Positions 18,003 to 26,069 of a DNA stretch of 64,000 nucleotides are shown in pieces. Every line of letters begins with the position of its first letter. Within the stretch, counting starts at the first letter, position 1. The notes beneath the pieces were generated by a model. That model did not search any database and was not told where the DNA came from. It saw only the letters and a list, made by a program, of their open reading frames with translations. The DNA is taken from NCBI RefSeq assembly GCF_025787225.1, contig NZ_CP090958.1:1021856-1085855 (forward strand), written 5' to 3'. This DNA comes from Saxibacter everestensis. GTDB taxonomy: Bacteria > Actinomycetota > Actinomycetes > Actinomycetales > Brevibacteriaceae. The translations under genes were made by a program, and so were the position numbers.

Positions 18003-18231
18003 GTGACCCCGCATTCGAAGATCGACGAGATCGTTGAGCTGAGCAGGAAATCGACGCCCGAGGCCCACACGCATTGGTCGGAGCGAACGATGGCGAAACG
18101 CTCTGGTGTTTCTCCTGCACAGGTATAACGGTCCCGGGAAGCCGCGGTTGAAGCCGCATCTGGTAGAGCTTTTCACGCTCCTCACGGATCCGCGGTTCGA
18201 AGACTCGGCCCGAGAAGCGTTAGATCCGTAA
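18003..18231 (+). pseudogene. IS630-family transposase relic
   Basis: Frame 1 from 18003 reads TPHSKIDEIVELSRKSTPEA then HTHWSERTMAKRSGVSPAQV and stops at TAA 18126-18128. Frame 2 resumes at 18148 with LKPHLVELFTLLTDPRFEDS and stops at 18229-18231. THWS..MA....GVS, LKPH and F-L-x-x-DP-x-F are the well-known order in IS630/IS630-like transposases, where a single frame contains all of it. The region between the two segments is about two bases short of the expected spacing and contains a stop, so the gene is frameshifted, and the DDE catalytic part is missing. No terminal inverted repeats could be assigned. Confidence 0.8.
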
Positions 18232-18773
18232 GTCAGAATCGCGAACGGACTGCTGGCCATTGGGCCGGTCCTTCACATCGCAACTGGCAGCTGGCATCCA
18301 TAGACGCCCCGGATGACTCTGGGCTCAATAATCCAAACGACCTGGCTTTGCCCTTGCCCGGTCTCGCTCATGGGCGATCCTGCTTGAACTAGTTGAACCG
18401 TCGTATGGACGCCTGGGAACGTCACGTCGAGGGGCATCCCAAACAGCTTTTCTTACAGACTCTAAAGCGATCTCTGCAGGATCGGGATGTCCGTACTCCA
18501 TTCTTCGAGTCCGGCGAACAAGGTCACCTTCCCACGTATCCTCCGCGGTCCTACTGTCTTGAAGCTGGTCTTCGCCTGACTCGGCAGTTGGCATACGTGA
18601 CCGCAAGTCCCTCAGTAACAGATCCAACTCCGCGCTAGGAAACTACATGTGTACTCGGATGAGGGCGGCTTCGAACCTAGCGGCTGGGCAAGAAAGCCTA
18701 CCGTTGGACTGCCTCGACCTGTTGAATCCTAACCAGCCAGGCCGCCGCTCGCTTAACTGTAAATTCCGAAGCG

Positions 18774-18845
18774 ACTCGCGGTTTGATAGGGGCATCCCTG
18801 CCTGGCAAGCCACGCAGGGATGCCCCTATCAAGACCGCTGCGAGT
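18774..18845. repeat. large imperfect palindrome (19-bp perfect arms)
   Basis: TTGATAGGGGCATCCCTGC (18783-18801) and its exact reverse complement (18814-18832) are separated by 12 bases; outside them ACTCG-CGGT (18774-18782) pairs with ACCGC-TG-CGAGT (18834-18845) apart from a small bulge. The stem could act as a terminator, but there is no T-run on either side. It may be an IS end, a miniature inverted-repeat element or a palindromic scar. Core decamer GGGGCATCCC recurs at 18431-18440. Confidence 0.9.
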
Positions 18846-18869
18846 GGTGTCCATTTACGCCATGTGGTG

Positions 18870-18880
18870 TAGCCAGCCCG
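18870..18880 (+). repeat. right copy of the 11-bp direct repeat
   Basis: TAGCCAGCCCG, identical to 16897-16907, followed in both places after a short gap by GTCAGCC. It lies 2 bases outside the 3' end of the inositol monophosphatase gene. Confidence 0.45.
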
Positions 18881-18882
18881 CG

Positions 18883-19650
18883 TCAGCCGCTCAGCGCCTC
18901 GGAGAGTTCCCGGACCGCCGAGGACCCACCGGCGATCGACCAGATCCGGCCATTGACCTCGACCTGTGCGGTGCTTCCGCCAACTCCCTCGACAATTGCC
19001 TTTCCCGGCAGCCAGTCCCACTCCGGACAGCTGTGCTGGAACCAGCAACCGTTTCGCCCCTCGGCGACTCCGGCCAGATCCATCGAGCCGGAACCGAACA
19101 TCCGCAGCGTCGCCGGTCGCCGAGCGGCCTGCATGAACGGTGCTGCCACATCTGGTTCGGTGATAAGCGCCGGATGCAGGTAAGTGGCTGCGCTCAGCTG
19201 AGACAGCGGAAGGTCAGCGACCGCAGGCAGAAGTTCGCCGTTGCGCAACGTGGGCATGCCGGGGCCGCCAAACCATAACAGGTCGTCGTGCGGATGGTAG
19301 ATCGCGCCGAGAATTACGCCGGATTCGTCTTTTAACGCTATTGCTGAACACCAGTAGGTTGATCCGGCCAGAAAGTTGTAGGTTCCGTCGACCGGATCGA
19401 TGACCCAGGATCTTCCGGAGGTTCCAGCATGGTTCGCTCCTTCTTCGCCGACGATCGCGTCATCCGGGCGGAGCCTCCGGAGCCTGGAGACAACGAGCGC
19501 CTCGGCATCGCGGTCGGCCGCGGTGACGATGTCGGAGACAGACGTTTTTTGCTCCGCTGATAGGCCACCCCGTCGCATCCGCTGTGCAAGGGCGCCGGCA
19601 GCGCGCACCAGTTCCGCGGCCAGTTCGGCGTCGGTGGTCTCCTGGGGCAT
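18883..19650 (-). CDS. inositol monophosphatase family protein
   Basis: A 255-residue Mg-dependent sugar-phosphatase of the inositol monophosphatase/histidinol-phosphatase (HisN)/fructose-1,6-bisphosphatase superfamily. Metal and substrate motifs: TAADRDAEALV, IVGEEGAN, WVIDPVDGTYNFLAGS and WDWLPGKAIVEGVGG. ATG 19650 is supported by AAAGGAACC directly upstream; the longer open frame to 19749 is rejected. Substrate is not certain; histidinol phosphate (HisN) is attractive because the his genes are nearby and no other histidinol phosphatase is visible, but inositol phosphate is equally possible. Confidence 0.88.
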   Translation of the reverse strand: MPQETTDAELAAELVRAAGALAQRMRRGGLSAEQKTSVSDIVTAADRDAEALVVSRLRRLRPDDAIVGEEGANHAGTSGRSWVIDPVDGTYNFLAGSTYWCSAIALKDESGVILGAIYHPHDDLLWFGGPGMPTLRNGELLPAVADLPLSQLSAATYLHPALITEPDVAAPFMQAARRPATLRMFGSGSMDLAGVAEGRNGCWFQHSCPEWDWLPGKAIVEGVGGSTAQVEVNGRIWSIAGGSSAVRELSEALSG

Positions 19651-19757
19651 AGGTTCCTTTCGAGCTTGACGCCGCGGCTGGGGTGTATCCGGCGCCGGGT
19701 CCGCTGTCACTACCGTATCGCTCGCCGTCGGCATCCCGTTCGGAAGCACAAATGCAA

Positions 19758-19797
19758 CAAGCCCCGGGTCAGCCTGTTACGGCTGATCCGGGGCTTG
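19758..19797 (-). terminator. hairpin terminator between katA and the monophosphatase gene
   Basis: Near-perfect 17-bp stem, CAAGCCCCGG-TCAGCC paired with GGCTGA-CCGGGGCTTG around a 6-base loop, downstream of katA (leftward). On the minus strand it is followed by TTGCATTTGTG, a weak U-rich tail. It likely ends the furA-katA transcript. Confidence 0.7.
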
Positions 19798-19836
19798 GTC
19801 GCCCTCTACCTACCCAAAGTAGGACTGGGCTTTAAG

Positions 19837-21360
19837 TCAGGCGCGAAGCAAGGCTTCGTCCGTCTCGGTGCCCGGGCTGGAGTTTCCTACCGTGTCGCCC
19901 TCGTTCTGGGCCTGTGCGGCGCGAACGACGTTCTCGATCCGGTTTCCGATCTCGGTGTCGACGCTCTTCCAGTACTGGAAGGCCTTGAGCAGGATCGGCT
20001 CGGACACACCACCGAGCAGGTGCCCGGAAACGTTGCCGACCAGGCGGTTGCGCTCTTCGTCGTTCAACACCTCGCGGACCAGCGTGCCTGGCTGCGTGAA
20101 GTCGTCATCTTCGGCATGCAGGTTGTATGCGCTGCGAACCAGATCGCCATCGGCCTCGAAATTGTTCTCGGTGACCCGGCTGACATCGGCATGCGGGCCG
20201 CCGTAGGAATTCGGAGCGAACTCCGGACGGTCCTTCGGGTAGTCACGGAAGCTCATCTGGCCATCCCGGCTATAAGAGCTCACCGGGGTCTTCGGCGCGT
20301 TGACCGGCAGCTGCGCGTAGTTTGCGCCGATCCGGTAGCGCTGGGCGTCAGCGTAGGCGAAGACCCGACCCATCAGCATCTTGTCCGGCGACAGTCCGAT
20401 ACCAGGTACCAGGGTCGACGGAGCAAACGCGGCCTGCTCGATCTCGGTGAAGTAGTCGACCGGATTCCGGTTGAGCTCCAGCTGGCCGACCTCGATCAGC
20501 GGGTAGTCGGAGTGCGGCCATACCTTGGTCACGTCGAAGGGGTTGAAGCGGTAAGCCTTCGCATCCTCGTACGGCATGACCTGGACCTTGAGAGTCCAGC
20601 TCGGGAACTCTTCGCGGTTGATCGCTTCCTGCAGGTCGCGGCGGTGGTAGTCACCATCGATGCCGGCCATCGCATCGGCATCTTCCTGGCTGAAGAATTC
20701 GTGCCCCTGGTTGGACTTGAAGTGGTACTTGACCCAGAACCGCTCGCCCTCGGCGTTGATCCACTGGTAGGTGTGCGAACCGTAGCCGTTCTGGTGCCGC
20801 CACGTCTTGGGGATGCCGCGGTCGCCCATCAGCCAGGTGACCTGGTGTGCGCTTGCCGGGACCTGGGTCCAGAAGTCCCACTGGATATTGTTATCGCGCA
20901 GGCCGGTGTGGCTCTGGCGCTTCTGGGAGTGAATGAAATCCGGGAACTGGATGGTGTCGCGAATGAAGAACACCGGGGTGTTGTTGCCGACCAGGTCGTA
21001 GTTTCCCTCGTCGGTGTAGAACTTGAGCGCGAAGCCACGAGGATCCCGCCATGTGTCGGGGGAGCCCTGCTCGCCGGCGACAGTGGAGAAACGCAGCAGA
21101 GTTTCGGTCTCGGCGTTTGGCTGGAACAGGGAGGCCTTCGTGTACCGGCTGACGTCCGCTGTTGTCTTGAACGTTCCGAAAGCTCCGCCACCCTTGGCGT
21201 GCACAACGCGCTCGGGGACCCGCTCACGGTTGAAATGGGCGAGCTTTTCGATCAGGTAGTGGTCCTGCAGCAGGATGGGGCCGTTGGGGCCTACCGTCAG
21301 CGAGTGCTGGTCGCTGCCGACCGGTGCACCGAAATCGTTCGTTGTGAACGGTTCACTCAT
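19837..21360 (-). CDS. katA: catalase (heme, small-subunit clade)
   Basis: Heme catalase of 507 residues, detoxifying hydrogen peroxide. The catalytic histidine is near residue 54 ([12 protein letters not shown]), the active-site Asn in [11 protein letters not shown] region, and the heme-ligand tyrosine in [34 protein letters not shown] is the heme-side conserved block. ATG 21360 overlaps the furA stop by 8 bases, so furA and katA are coupled; the Fur-family protein is probably its repressor, as in mycobacterial furA-katG. A terminator hairpin lies downstream at 19758-19797. Confidence 0.97.
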   Translation of the reverse strand: MSEPFTTNDFGAPVGSDQHSLTVGPNGPILLQDHYLIEKLAHFNRERVPERVVHAKGGGAFGTFKTTADVSRYTKASLFQPNAETETLLRFSTVAGEQGSPDTWRDPRGFALKFYTDEGNYDLVGNNTPVFFIRDTIQFPDFIHSQKRQSHTGLRDNNIQWDFWTQVPASAHQVTWLMGDRGIPKTWRHQNGYGSHTYQWINAEGERFWVKYHFKSNQGHEFFSQEDADAMAGIDGDYHRRDLQEAINREEFPSWTLKVQVMPYEDAKAYRFNPFDVTKVWPHSDYPLIEVGQLELNRNPVDYFTEIEQAAFAPSTLVPGIGLSPDKMLMGRVFAYADAQRYRIGANYAQLPVNAPKTPVSSYSRDGQMSFRDYPKDRPEFAPNSYGGPHADVSRVTENNFEADGDLVRSAYNLHAEDDDFTQPGTLVREVLNDEERNRLVGNVSGHLLGGVSEPILLKAFQYWKSVDTEIGNRIENVVRAAQAQNEGDTVGNSSPGTETDEALLRA

Positions 21361-21844
21361 ATTTCCTCCTCGTGGAAACTTGCGTTCCTCTTATATCGCC
21401 GATGTGCTCGCCGTTGCGGACATCGAAGCAACTGGGGCATAGGCCCCAGAAAATGATCTCGGCCTCATCGATGGCGAAGCCGGAAGTTTCTTGCGGACTC
21501 AGGCACGGGGCATGCCCCTCGTCGCATGCGACGTCGACTATCGCCTCACAGCCCCGGCAGACCAGGTGGTGGTGATTGTCGTGCCTGTGCAGTTCATAGC
21601 GGGCGGCCGCGGCGCCGGAAGGATCGATTCGCCGGACTATCTCGGCCGAGTTCAGCGCGTGTAAGACGTCGTAGATCGCCTGGGTGGACACGGAGCCAAG
21701 CTTCGCCCGAACGTCACGGGTAATCGTCTCGGCATCAACGTGAGAACTGCTCCGGAGCACGTCCAGAACCGCCAGTCGCGGGGCGGTGACCCGTAAACCG
21801 GCATCGCGTAGCGCAGTAACGCTATCGAAGTCCTTGGCTGGCAT
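21353..21844 (-). CDS. furA: Fur-family transcriptional regulator, FurA-like
   Basis: A 163-residue metal-dependent repressor. N-terminal winged helix ([20 protein letters not shown] and the [11 protein letters not shown] recognition segment), metal ligand cluster [14 protein letters not shown] and C-terminal CPSC zinc site. It overlaps katA by 8 bases and is the first gene of the operon. By context it is a peroxide-responsive repressor of katA; the metal (Fe, Mn or Zn) is not deducible. An AT-rich palindrome lies upstream. Confidence 0.92.
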   Translation of the reverse strand: MPAKDFDSVTALRDAGLRVTAPRLAVLDVLRSSSHVDAETITRDVRAKLGSVSTQAIYDVLHALNSAEIVRRIDPSGAAAARYELHRHDNHHHLVCRGCEAIVDVACDEGHAPCLSPQETSGFAIDEAEIIFWGLCPSCFDVRNGEHIGDIRGTQVSTRRKYE

Positions 21845-21871
21845 GCTCCCAGCTAATCAGCTTGTCTGGAA

Positions 21872-21883
21872 TTATTCAAATAA
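21872..21883. promoter_or_regulatory. AT-rich palindrome upstream of furA, candidate Fur operator
   Basis: TTATTCAAATAA is a TTATT/AATAA palindrome 28 bases before the furA start, in an AT-rich patch in an otherwise GC-rich region. Autoregulation by FurA is inferred. Confidence 0.5.
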
Positions 21884-21986
21884 CGGAATCAAGCCAGTTA
21901 GTTGGCCACTCGGGCGGCCATCTATTGTTTGGCCGTTCGTTAGCAAGGCCGACCATCCGTTGGCTGGGGCCAACGAGTCGGCTCGG

Positions 21987-22376
21987 TTAATTCACCGGGC
22001 CGGTGTACTTCTCGCCCGGTCCCTGGCCGGGGGCGTCCGGCAAGTTCGACGCTTCGCGGAAGGCGAGCTGCAGGCTTCGCAATCCGTCGCGCAGCGGTCG
22101 GGCGTGCTGGTCGCCGATCTCTGTTGATGCGGCGGTTATCAGCCCGGCGAGGGCTGTAATGAGCTTCCGTGCCTCGTCGAGGTCCTTGAGGTCCTCGGCT
22201 TTCTCGTGCTCGGTGTCCTCGCTCAGTCCGCACTTCACCGCGGCGGCGCTCATCAGGTGCACGGCGGCGGCCCCGATGATTTCAACGGCTGGAACTTCGG
22301 AGATGTCGCGGACGGCGTTGGCGGGAGCGTCGTCGGCGTCCTCACTACGTGGTGGATTCGTGCCAGAGTCGGTCAT
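21987..22376 (-). CDS. DUF1844 domain protein
   Basis: A 129-residue acidic protein with the DUF1844 core EIIGAAAVHLMSAAAVKCGL and DLDEARKLITALAGLI. The N-terminal 25 residues are polar and probably disordered. The family is typical of actinobacteria, lies next to infC, and has no known function. It is transcribed away from infC; the 285-base gap holds the infC leader. Confidence 0.85.
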   Translation of the reverse strand: MTDSGTNPPRSEDADDAPANAVRDISEVPAVEIIGAAAVHLMSAAAVKCGLSEDTEHEKAEDLKDLDEARKLITALAGLITAASTEIGDQHARPLRDGLRSLQLAFREASNLPDAPGQGPGEKYTGPVN

Positions 22377-22661
22377 GCTGATAACCTTGTCACAGACCGA
22401 CTGAAGATCTTCAATCGCGTAGCCTGGTTCAGTTCACTGAGCCGGGAGCCGGTATGATGGTATTCAGTATGCAAGTGGAGGCCTTCTCCCACCTGAGTTT
22501 TCGCGATCTTTAGTCAGCGGCCGGGTAAGTGTCATCGCAGTACATATGGCGTCCGTCATTAGTGCCTGCCGGTGTTTCTAGGCTCCCAATTGCTTCGGCA
22601 GTTCGGGGGCCTTCCTCGTTCTGTGCGTCGGGTTGAATTTGAGGATTAAAGGAGCACACAC
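22377..22661 (+). promoter_or_regulatory. infC leader and promoter region
   Basis: 285 bases without a gene before infC. TATGAT at 22453-22458 is a plausible -10, with TTCAGT at 22428 as a weak -35 19 bases upstream. A small hairpin GTGGAG-GCCTT-CTCCCAC lies at 22475-22492 near the presumed 5' end. AAAGGAG at 22648-22654 is the ribosome binding site, 7 bases before an ATT start. The leader after the TSS is about 190 bases, enough for structure-based control; no known riboswitch or L20-leader consensus is recognised. Confidence 0.55.
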
Positions 22662-23318
22662 ATTAGCGAGCCCCGCATTAATGATCGGATCCGCGTACCT
22701 GAGGTGCGTCTGGTTGGACCTAATGGCGAGCAGGTCGGCATTGTCGCGATTGACAAGGCGCTCAGCCTTGCAGCCGAGGCGGATCTGGACCTCGTAGAGG
22801 TCGCTCCGCAGGCAAAGCCTCCTGTGGCGAAGCTCATGGATTTTGGCAAGTTCAAGTACGAGTCCGCCATGAAGGCGCGTGAGGCTCGTAAGAACCAGGC
22901 CAACACGGTTCTGAAGGAAATTCGTTTCCGGTTGAAGATCGATGCGCATGACTACGACACCAAAAAGGGTCACGTCACGCGCTTCCTTGCGGCCGGCGAC
23001 AAGGTCAAGGTGATGATCATGTTCCGCGGCCGTGAGCAGTCCCGGCCCGAAATGGGCATGCGACTTCTCAACAAGCTGGCGGAAGAAGTTGCCGACCTCG
23101 GCGCGGTGGAGTCTTCTCCGCGCGTCGATGGCCGCAACATGGTTATGGTCATCGGGCCGCACCGCAGTAAGGCAGACGCCAAGGCAGACGCCCGACGGGC
23201 TGCACAGCGTGACGAAGCCAATGCCAGGAATGCTGCCAAGGCAGATTCCGCGGGGGAGGCTTCAACTGAGGCTCCGGCCGAGGCTTCAACTGAGGCTCCG
23301 GCCGAGGAAGAGAAGTAA
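22662..23318 (+). CDS. infC: translation initiation factor IF-3 (ATT start)
   Basis: IF-3 checks the initiator tRNA/start-codon pairing on the 30S subunit. Conserved sequence begins [24 protein letters not shown], so the start must be upstream of the first GTG at 22704; ATT at 22662 with AAAGGAG 7 bases before it is the only suitable start, giving 218 residues. N-terminal domain (1-80) is followed by a linker and C-terminal domain ([19 protein letters not shown]). A non-standard ATT/ATC start is the basis of infC autoregulation in other bacteria. A disordered tail carries two perfect 24-bp repeats (EASTEAPA). It precedes rpmI and rplT. Confidence 0.95.
   Translation: MSEPRINDRIRVPEVRLVGPNGEQVGIVAIDKALSLAAEADLDLVEVAPQAKPPVAKLMDFGKFKYESAMKAREARKNQANTVLKEIRFRLKIDAHDYDTKKGHVTRFLAAGDKVKVMIMFRGREQSRPEMGMRLLNKLAEEVADLGAVESSPRVDGRNMVMVIGPHRSKADAKADARRAAQRDEANARNAAKADSAGEASTEAPAEASTEAPAEEEK
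23256..23303 (+). repeat. two perfect 24-bp tandem repeats at the infC 3' end
   Basis: Units 23256-23279 and 23280-23303 are identical and encode EASTEAPA twice in the disordered tail of IF-3. Confidence 0.95.
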
Positions 23319-23401
23319 CCTGCGGTCTTAAAACCCGGCAGGAAGACATCGACGCGGTGATTGTTAAAGATCTCCGCACAGTTAAAGGAGTGACGGCATC
23401 C

Positions 23402-23596
23402 ATGCCGAAGCAGAAGACTCACAGCGGTGCAAAGAAGCGGTTCCGTATTACGGGATCGGGCAAGATCATGCGCGAGCAGGTCAACAAGCGCCACCTGGCC
23501 GAGCACAAGTCCTCGCGCCGCAAGCGCCGCCTGCAGATCGACCAGGTCATGGCGCCAGCCGATGCAGCGAAAGCCAAGAAGCTCCTCGGCCACTGA
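23402..23596 (+). CDS. rpmI: 50S ribosomal protein L35
   Basis: A 64-residue basic ribosomal protein; MPKQKTHSGAKKRFRITGSGK is the L35 N-terminus and KHKSSRRKRRL-like lysine/arginine runs are present (HLAEHKSSRRKRRLQID). ATG 23402 with AAAGGAG at 23384-23390. It is the middle gene of the infC-rpmI-rplT operon; L20 of this operon is a known autoregulator elsewhere, but no L20 binding site is recognised here. Confidence 0.98.
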   Translation: MPKQKTHSGAKKRFRITGSGKIMREQVNKRHLAEHKSSRRKRRLQIDQVMAPADAAKAKKLLGH

Positions 23597-23638
23597 GCTA
23601 AGAGCACCCTAATTTTTTAATATCTAAGGAGTATTTAC

Positions 23639-24031
23639 GTGGCACGCGTAAAGCGGGCGGTCAACGCCCATAAGAAGCGTCGGGTTATTCTGGAGCGCGC
23701 CAGCGGCTACCGCGGCCAGCGCTCGCGCCTGTACCGCAAGGCAAAAGAGCAGGTCACCCACTCGCTGGTTTACAGCTACCGTGACCGCCGCGCCCGCAAG
23801 GGTGACTTCCGTCGTCTGTGGATTCAGCGGATCAACGCCGCTGCCCGCGCCAACGACATCACGTACAACCGCTTCATTCAGGGCCTGAAGGCTGCTGGGG
23901 TCGAAGTTGATCGTCGTATGCTGGCCGAGCTTGCCGTTCACGACGCAGTCACGTTCACCGCGCTGGTCGGTATCGCCAAGGGCAGCCTGCCAAGTGACGT
24001 CAACGCACCGAAGGCAGATTCCGCTGCGTAA
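23639..24031 (+). CDS. rplT: 50S ribosomal protein L20
   Basis: 130 residues with [39 protein letters not shown] and [19 protein letters not shown], all diagnostic of L20, an early assembly protein of the 50S subunit. GTG start at 23639 preceded by AAGGAG at about 23625-23630. It is 42 bases after rpmI and 18 bases before the RNA methyltransferase gene. Confidence 0.98.
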   Translation: MARVKRAVNAHKKRRVILERASGYRGQRSRLYRKAKEQVTHSLVYSYRDRRARKGDFRRLWIQRINAAARANDITYNRFIQGLKAAGVEVDRRMLAELAVHDAVTFTALVGIAKGSLPSDVNAPKADSAA

Positions 24032-24049
24032 AGCGATCAGGGCCTGATC

Positions 24050-24919
24050 GTGGCCCAGGAATCGTTTGAGCATGAGCGCCTAGCCGGACCGATCGTCTCG
24101 AATCCTCGTTCAGAGCGAGTTCGGGAGTTCGCGAAACTGGCTAGGCGCTCTGCGCGTTCCAAGGCGGGCAAGTTCCTCGTAGAGGGACCGCAGGCCGTGC
24201 GCGAGGCACTTCTGCTGCATGGAGCCGGGCGTTCCGAGCGCACCCTGATCAAGGCGGCGTGGATGACGGCGGCCGCGGCAGAGCGGCATCCTGACCTGCT
24301 TGATTCCGCCGCGATCGCGGGCGTGGAGTTCCGGCAGATAACCGATGAGGCACTCAGCGTGCTCACCGAAACCGTTGCCGCGCAAGGGGTCGTCATCGCC
24401 TGTGAGTTCATCGATGTCAGGCTCGACGACGTTATTGCGCAGCAGCCAAAACTCGTTGCCGTGCTGGCGCACGTGCGGGATCCTGGCAACGCCGGAACCG
24501 TGCTGCGGGCCGCCGATGCCGCGGGTGCGGACGCCGTCGTGCTCACCGACGCGAGTGTTGACGTCTACAACCCCAAGACAGTGCGCTCGACGGCCGGCAG
24601 TCTCTTCCACCTGCCGGTGGTGACCAACATTGCACTTAGCGCCGCTGTCGAGCAGTTGCAGGCGGCGGATATCCGCGTGCTGGCCGCCGACGGACACGAA
24701 CCCGCCCTCGATTTGCACACGCTGCCTTGTGATGGCGTGTCGCTGGCTGACCCCACAGCGTGGGTCTTCGGTAACGAGGCATGGGGACTGCCGCCGGAGG
24801 ATCGTGAACTGGCCGATGCGATCGTCAAGGTGCCGATGTACGGTGCGGCGGAGAGCCTGAACCTGGCCGTTGCGGCCTCGCTGTGCCTGTACGAATCGGC
24901 AAGGGCGCAACGAGGGTAG
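24050..24919 (+). CDS. TrmH/SpoU-family RNA 2'-O-ribose methyltransferase
   Basis: A 289-residue SPOUT methyltransferase with an N-terminal substrate-binding domain (KAGKFLVEGPQAVREALL) and the C-terminal trefoil-knot domain: LAHVRDPGNAGTVLRAADAAGADAVVL (motif 1), VFGNEAWGLPPEDRELAD (motif 2) and IVKVPMYGAAESLNLAVAASLCLYE (motif 3). The position after rplT matches the actinobacterial RlmB/TsnR-like gene, so rRNA is the likely target, with exact nucleotide unknown. GTG start at 24050. A hairpin lies directly after its stop (24915-24946). Confidence 0.93.
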   Translation: MAQESFEHERLAGPIVSNPRSERVREFAKLARRSARSKAGKFLVEGPQAVREALLLHGAGRSERTLIKAAWMTAAAAERHPDLLDSAAIAGVEFRQITDEALSVLTETVAAQGVVIACEFIDVRLDDVIAQQPKLVAVLAHVRDPGNAGTVLRAADAAGADAVVLTDASVDVYNPKTVRSTAGSLFHLPVVTNIALSAAVEQLQAADIRVLAADGHEPALDLHTLPCDGVSLADPTAWVFGNEAWGLPPEDRELADAIVKVPMYGAAESLNLAVAASLCLYESARAQRG

Positions 24920-24946
24920 AGCGGATAGCCTCGATCTCGCTCTACC
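24915..24946 (+). terminator. hairpin after the RNA methyltransferase gene
   Basis: GGTAGAGCG (24915-24923) and CGCTCTACC (24938-24946) form a 9-bp perfect stem with a 14-base loop. No T-tract follows, so it may be a weak or factor-dependent terminator. A TAGACT -10-like element for pheS occurs at 24979-24984. Confidence 0.45.
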
Positions 24947-24968
24947 AGACGTGCCCCCGTCCTGATAG

Positions 24969-26068
<1,100 letters not shown>

Positions 26069-26069
<1 letters not shown>

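Larger units (their letters stand above)
17919..18882. other. gene-poor scar region
   Basis: 964 bases without an intact gene. It holds a GGGC tandem repeat (17962-17993), an IS630-family transposase relic (18003-18231), a decamer GGGGCATCCC at 18431-18440 that recurs in the large palindrome at 18774-18845, and a stretch 18232-18770 in which I recognise nothing. A 100-codon leftward open frame (18325-18627) has no recognisable similarity and is not called. Lower GC and stop codons fit degraded mobile DNA. Confidence 0.7.

Noticed and set aside
18325-18627. 100-codon leftward frame in the scar region
   Set aside because: No recognisable similarity and located in degraded DNA; kept as part of the gene-poor region.
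19666-21456. 596-codon rightward open frame antisense to katA
   Set aside because: katA on the other strand is unmistakable catalase; the frame is a mirror of GC-rich codons.
22377-22661. L20-type autoregulatory leader in front of infC-rpmI-rplT
   Set aside because: No recognisable L20 binding-site consensus; only a weak hairpin is seen.
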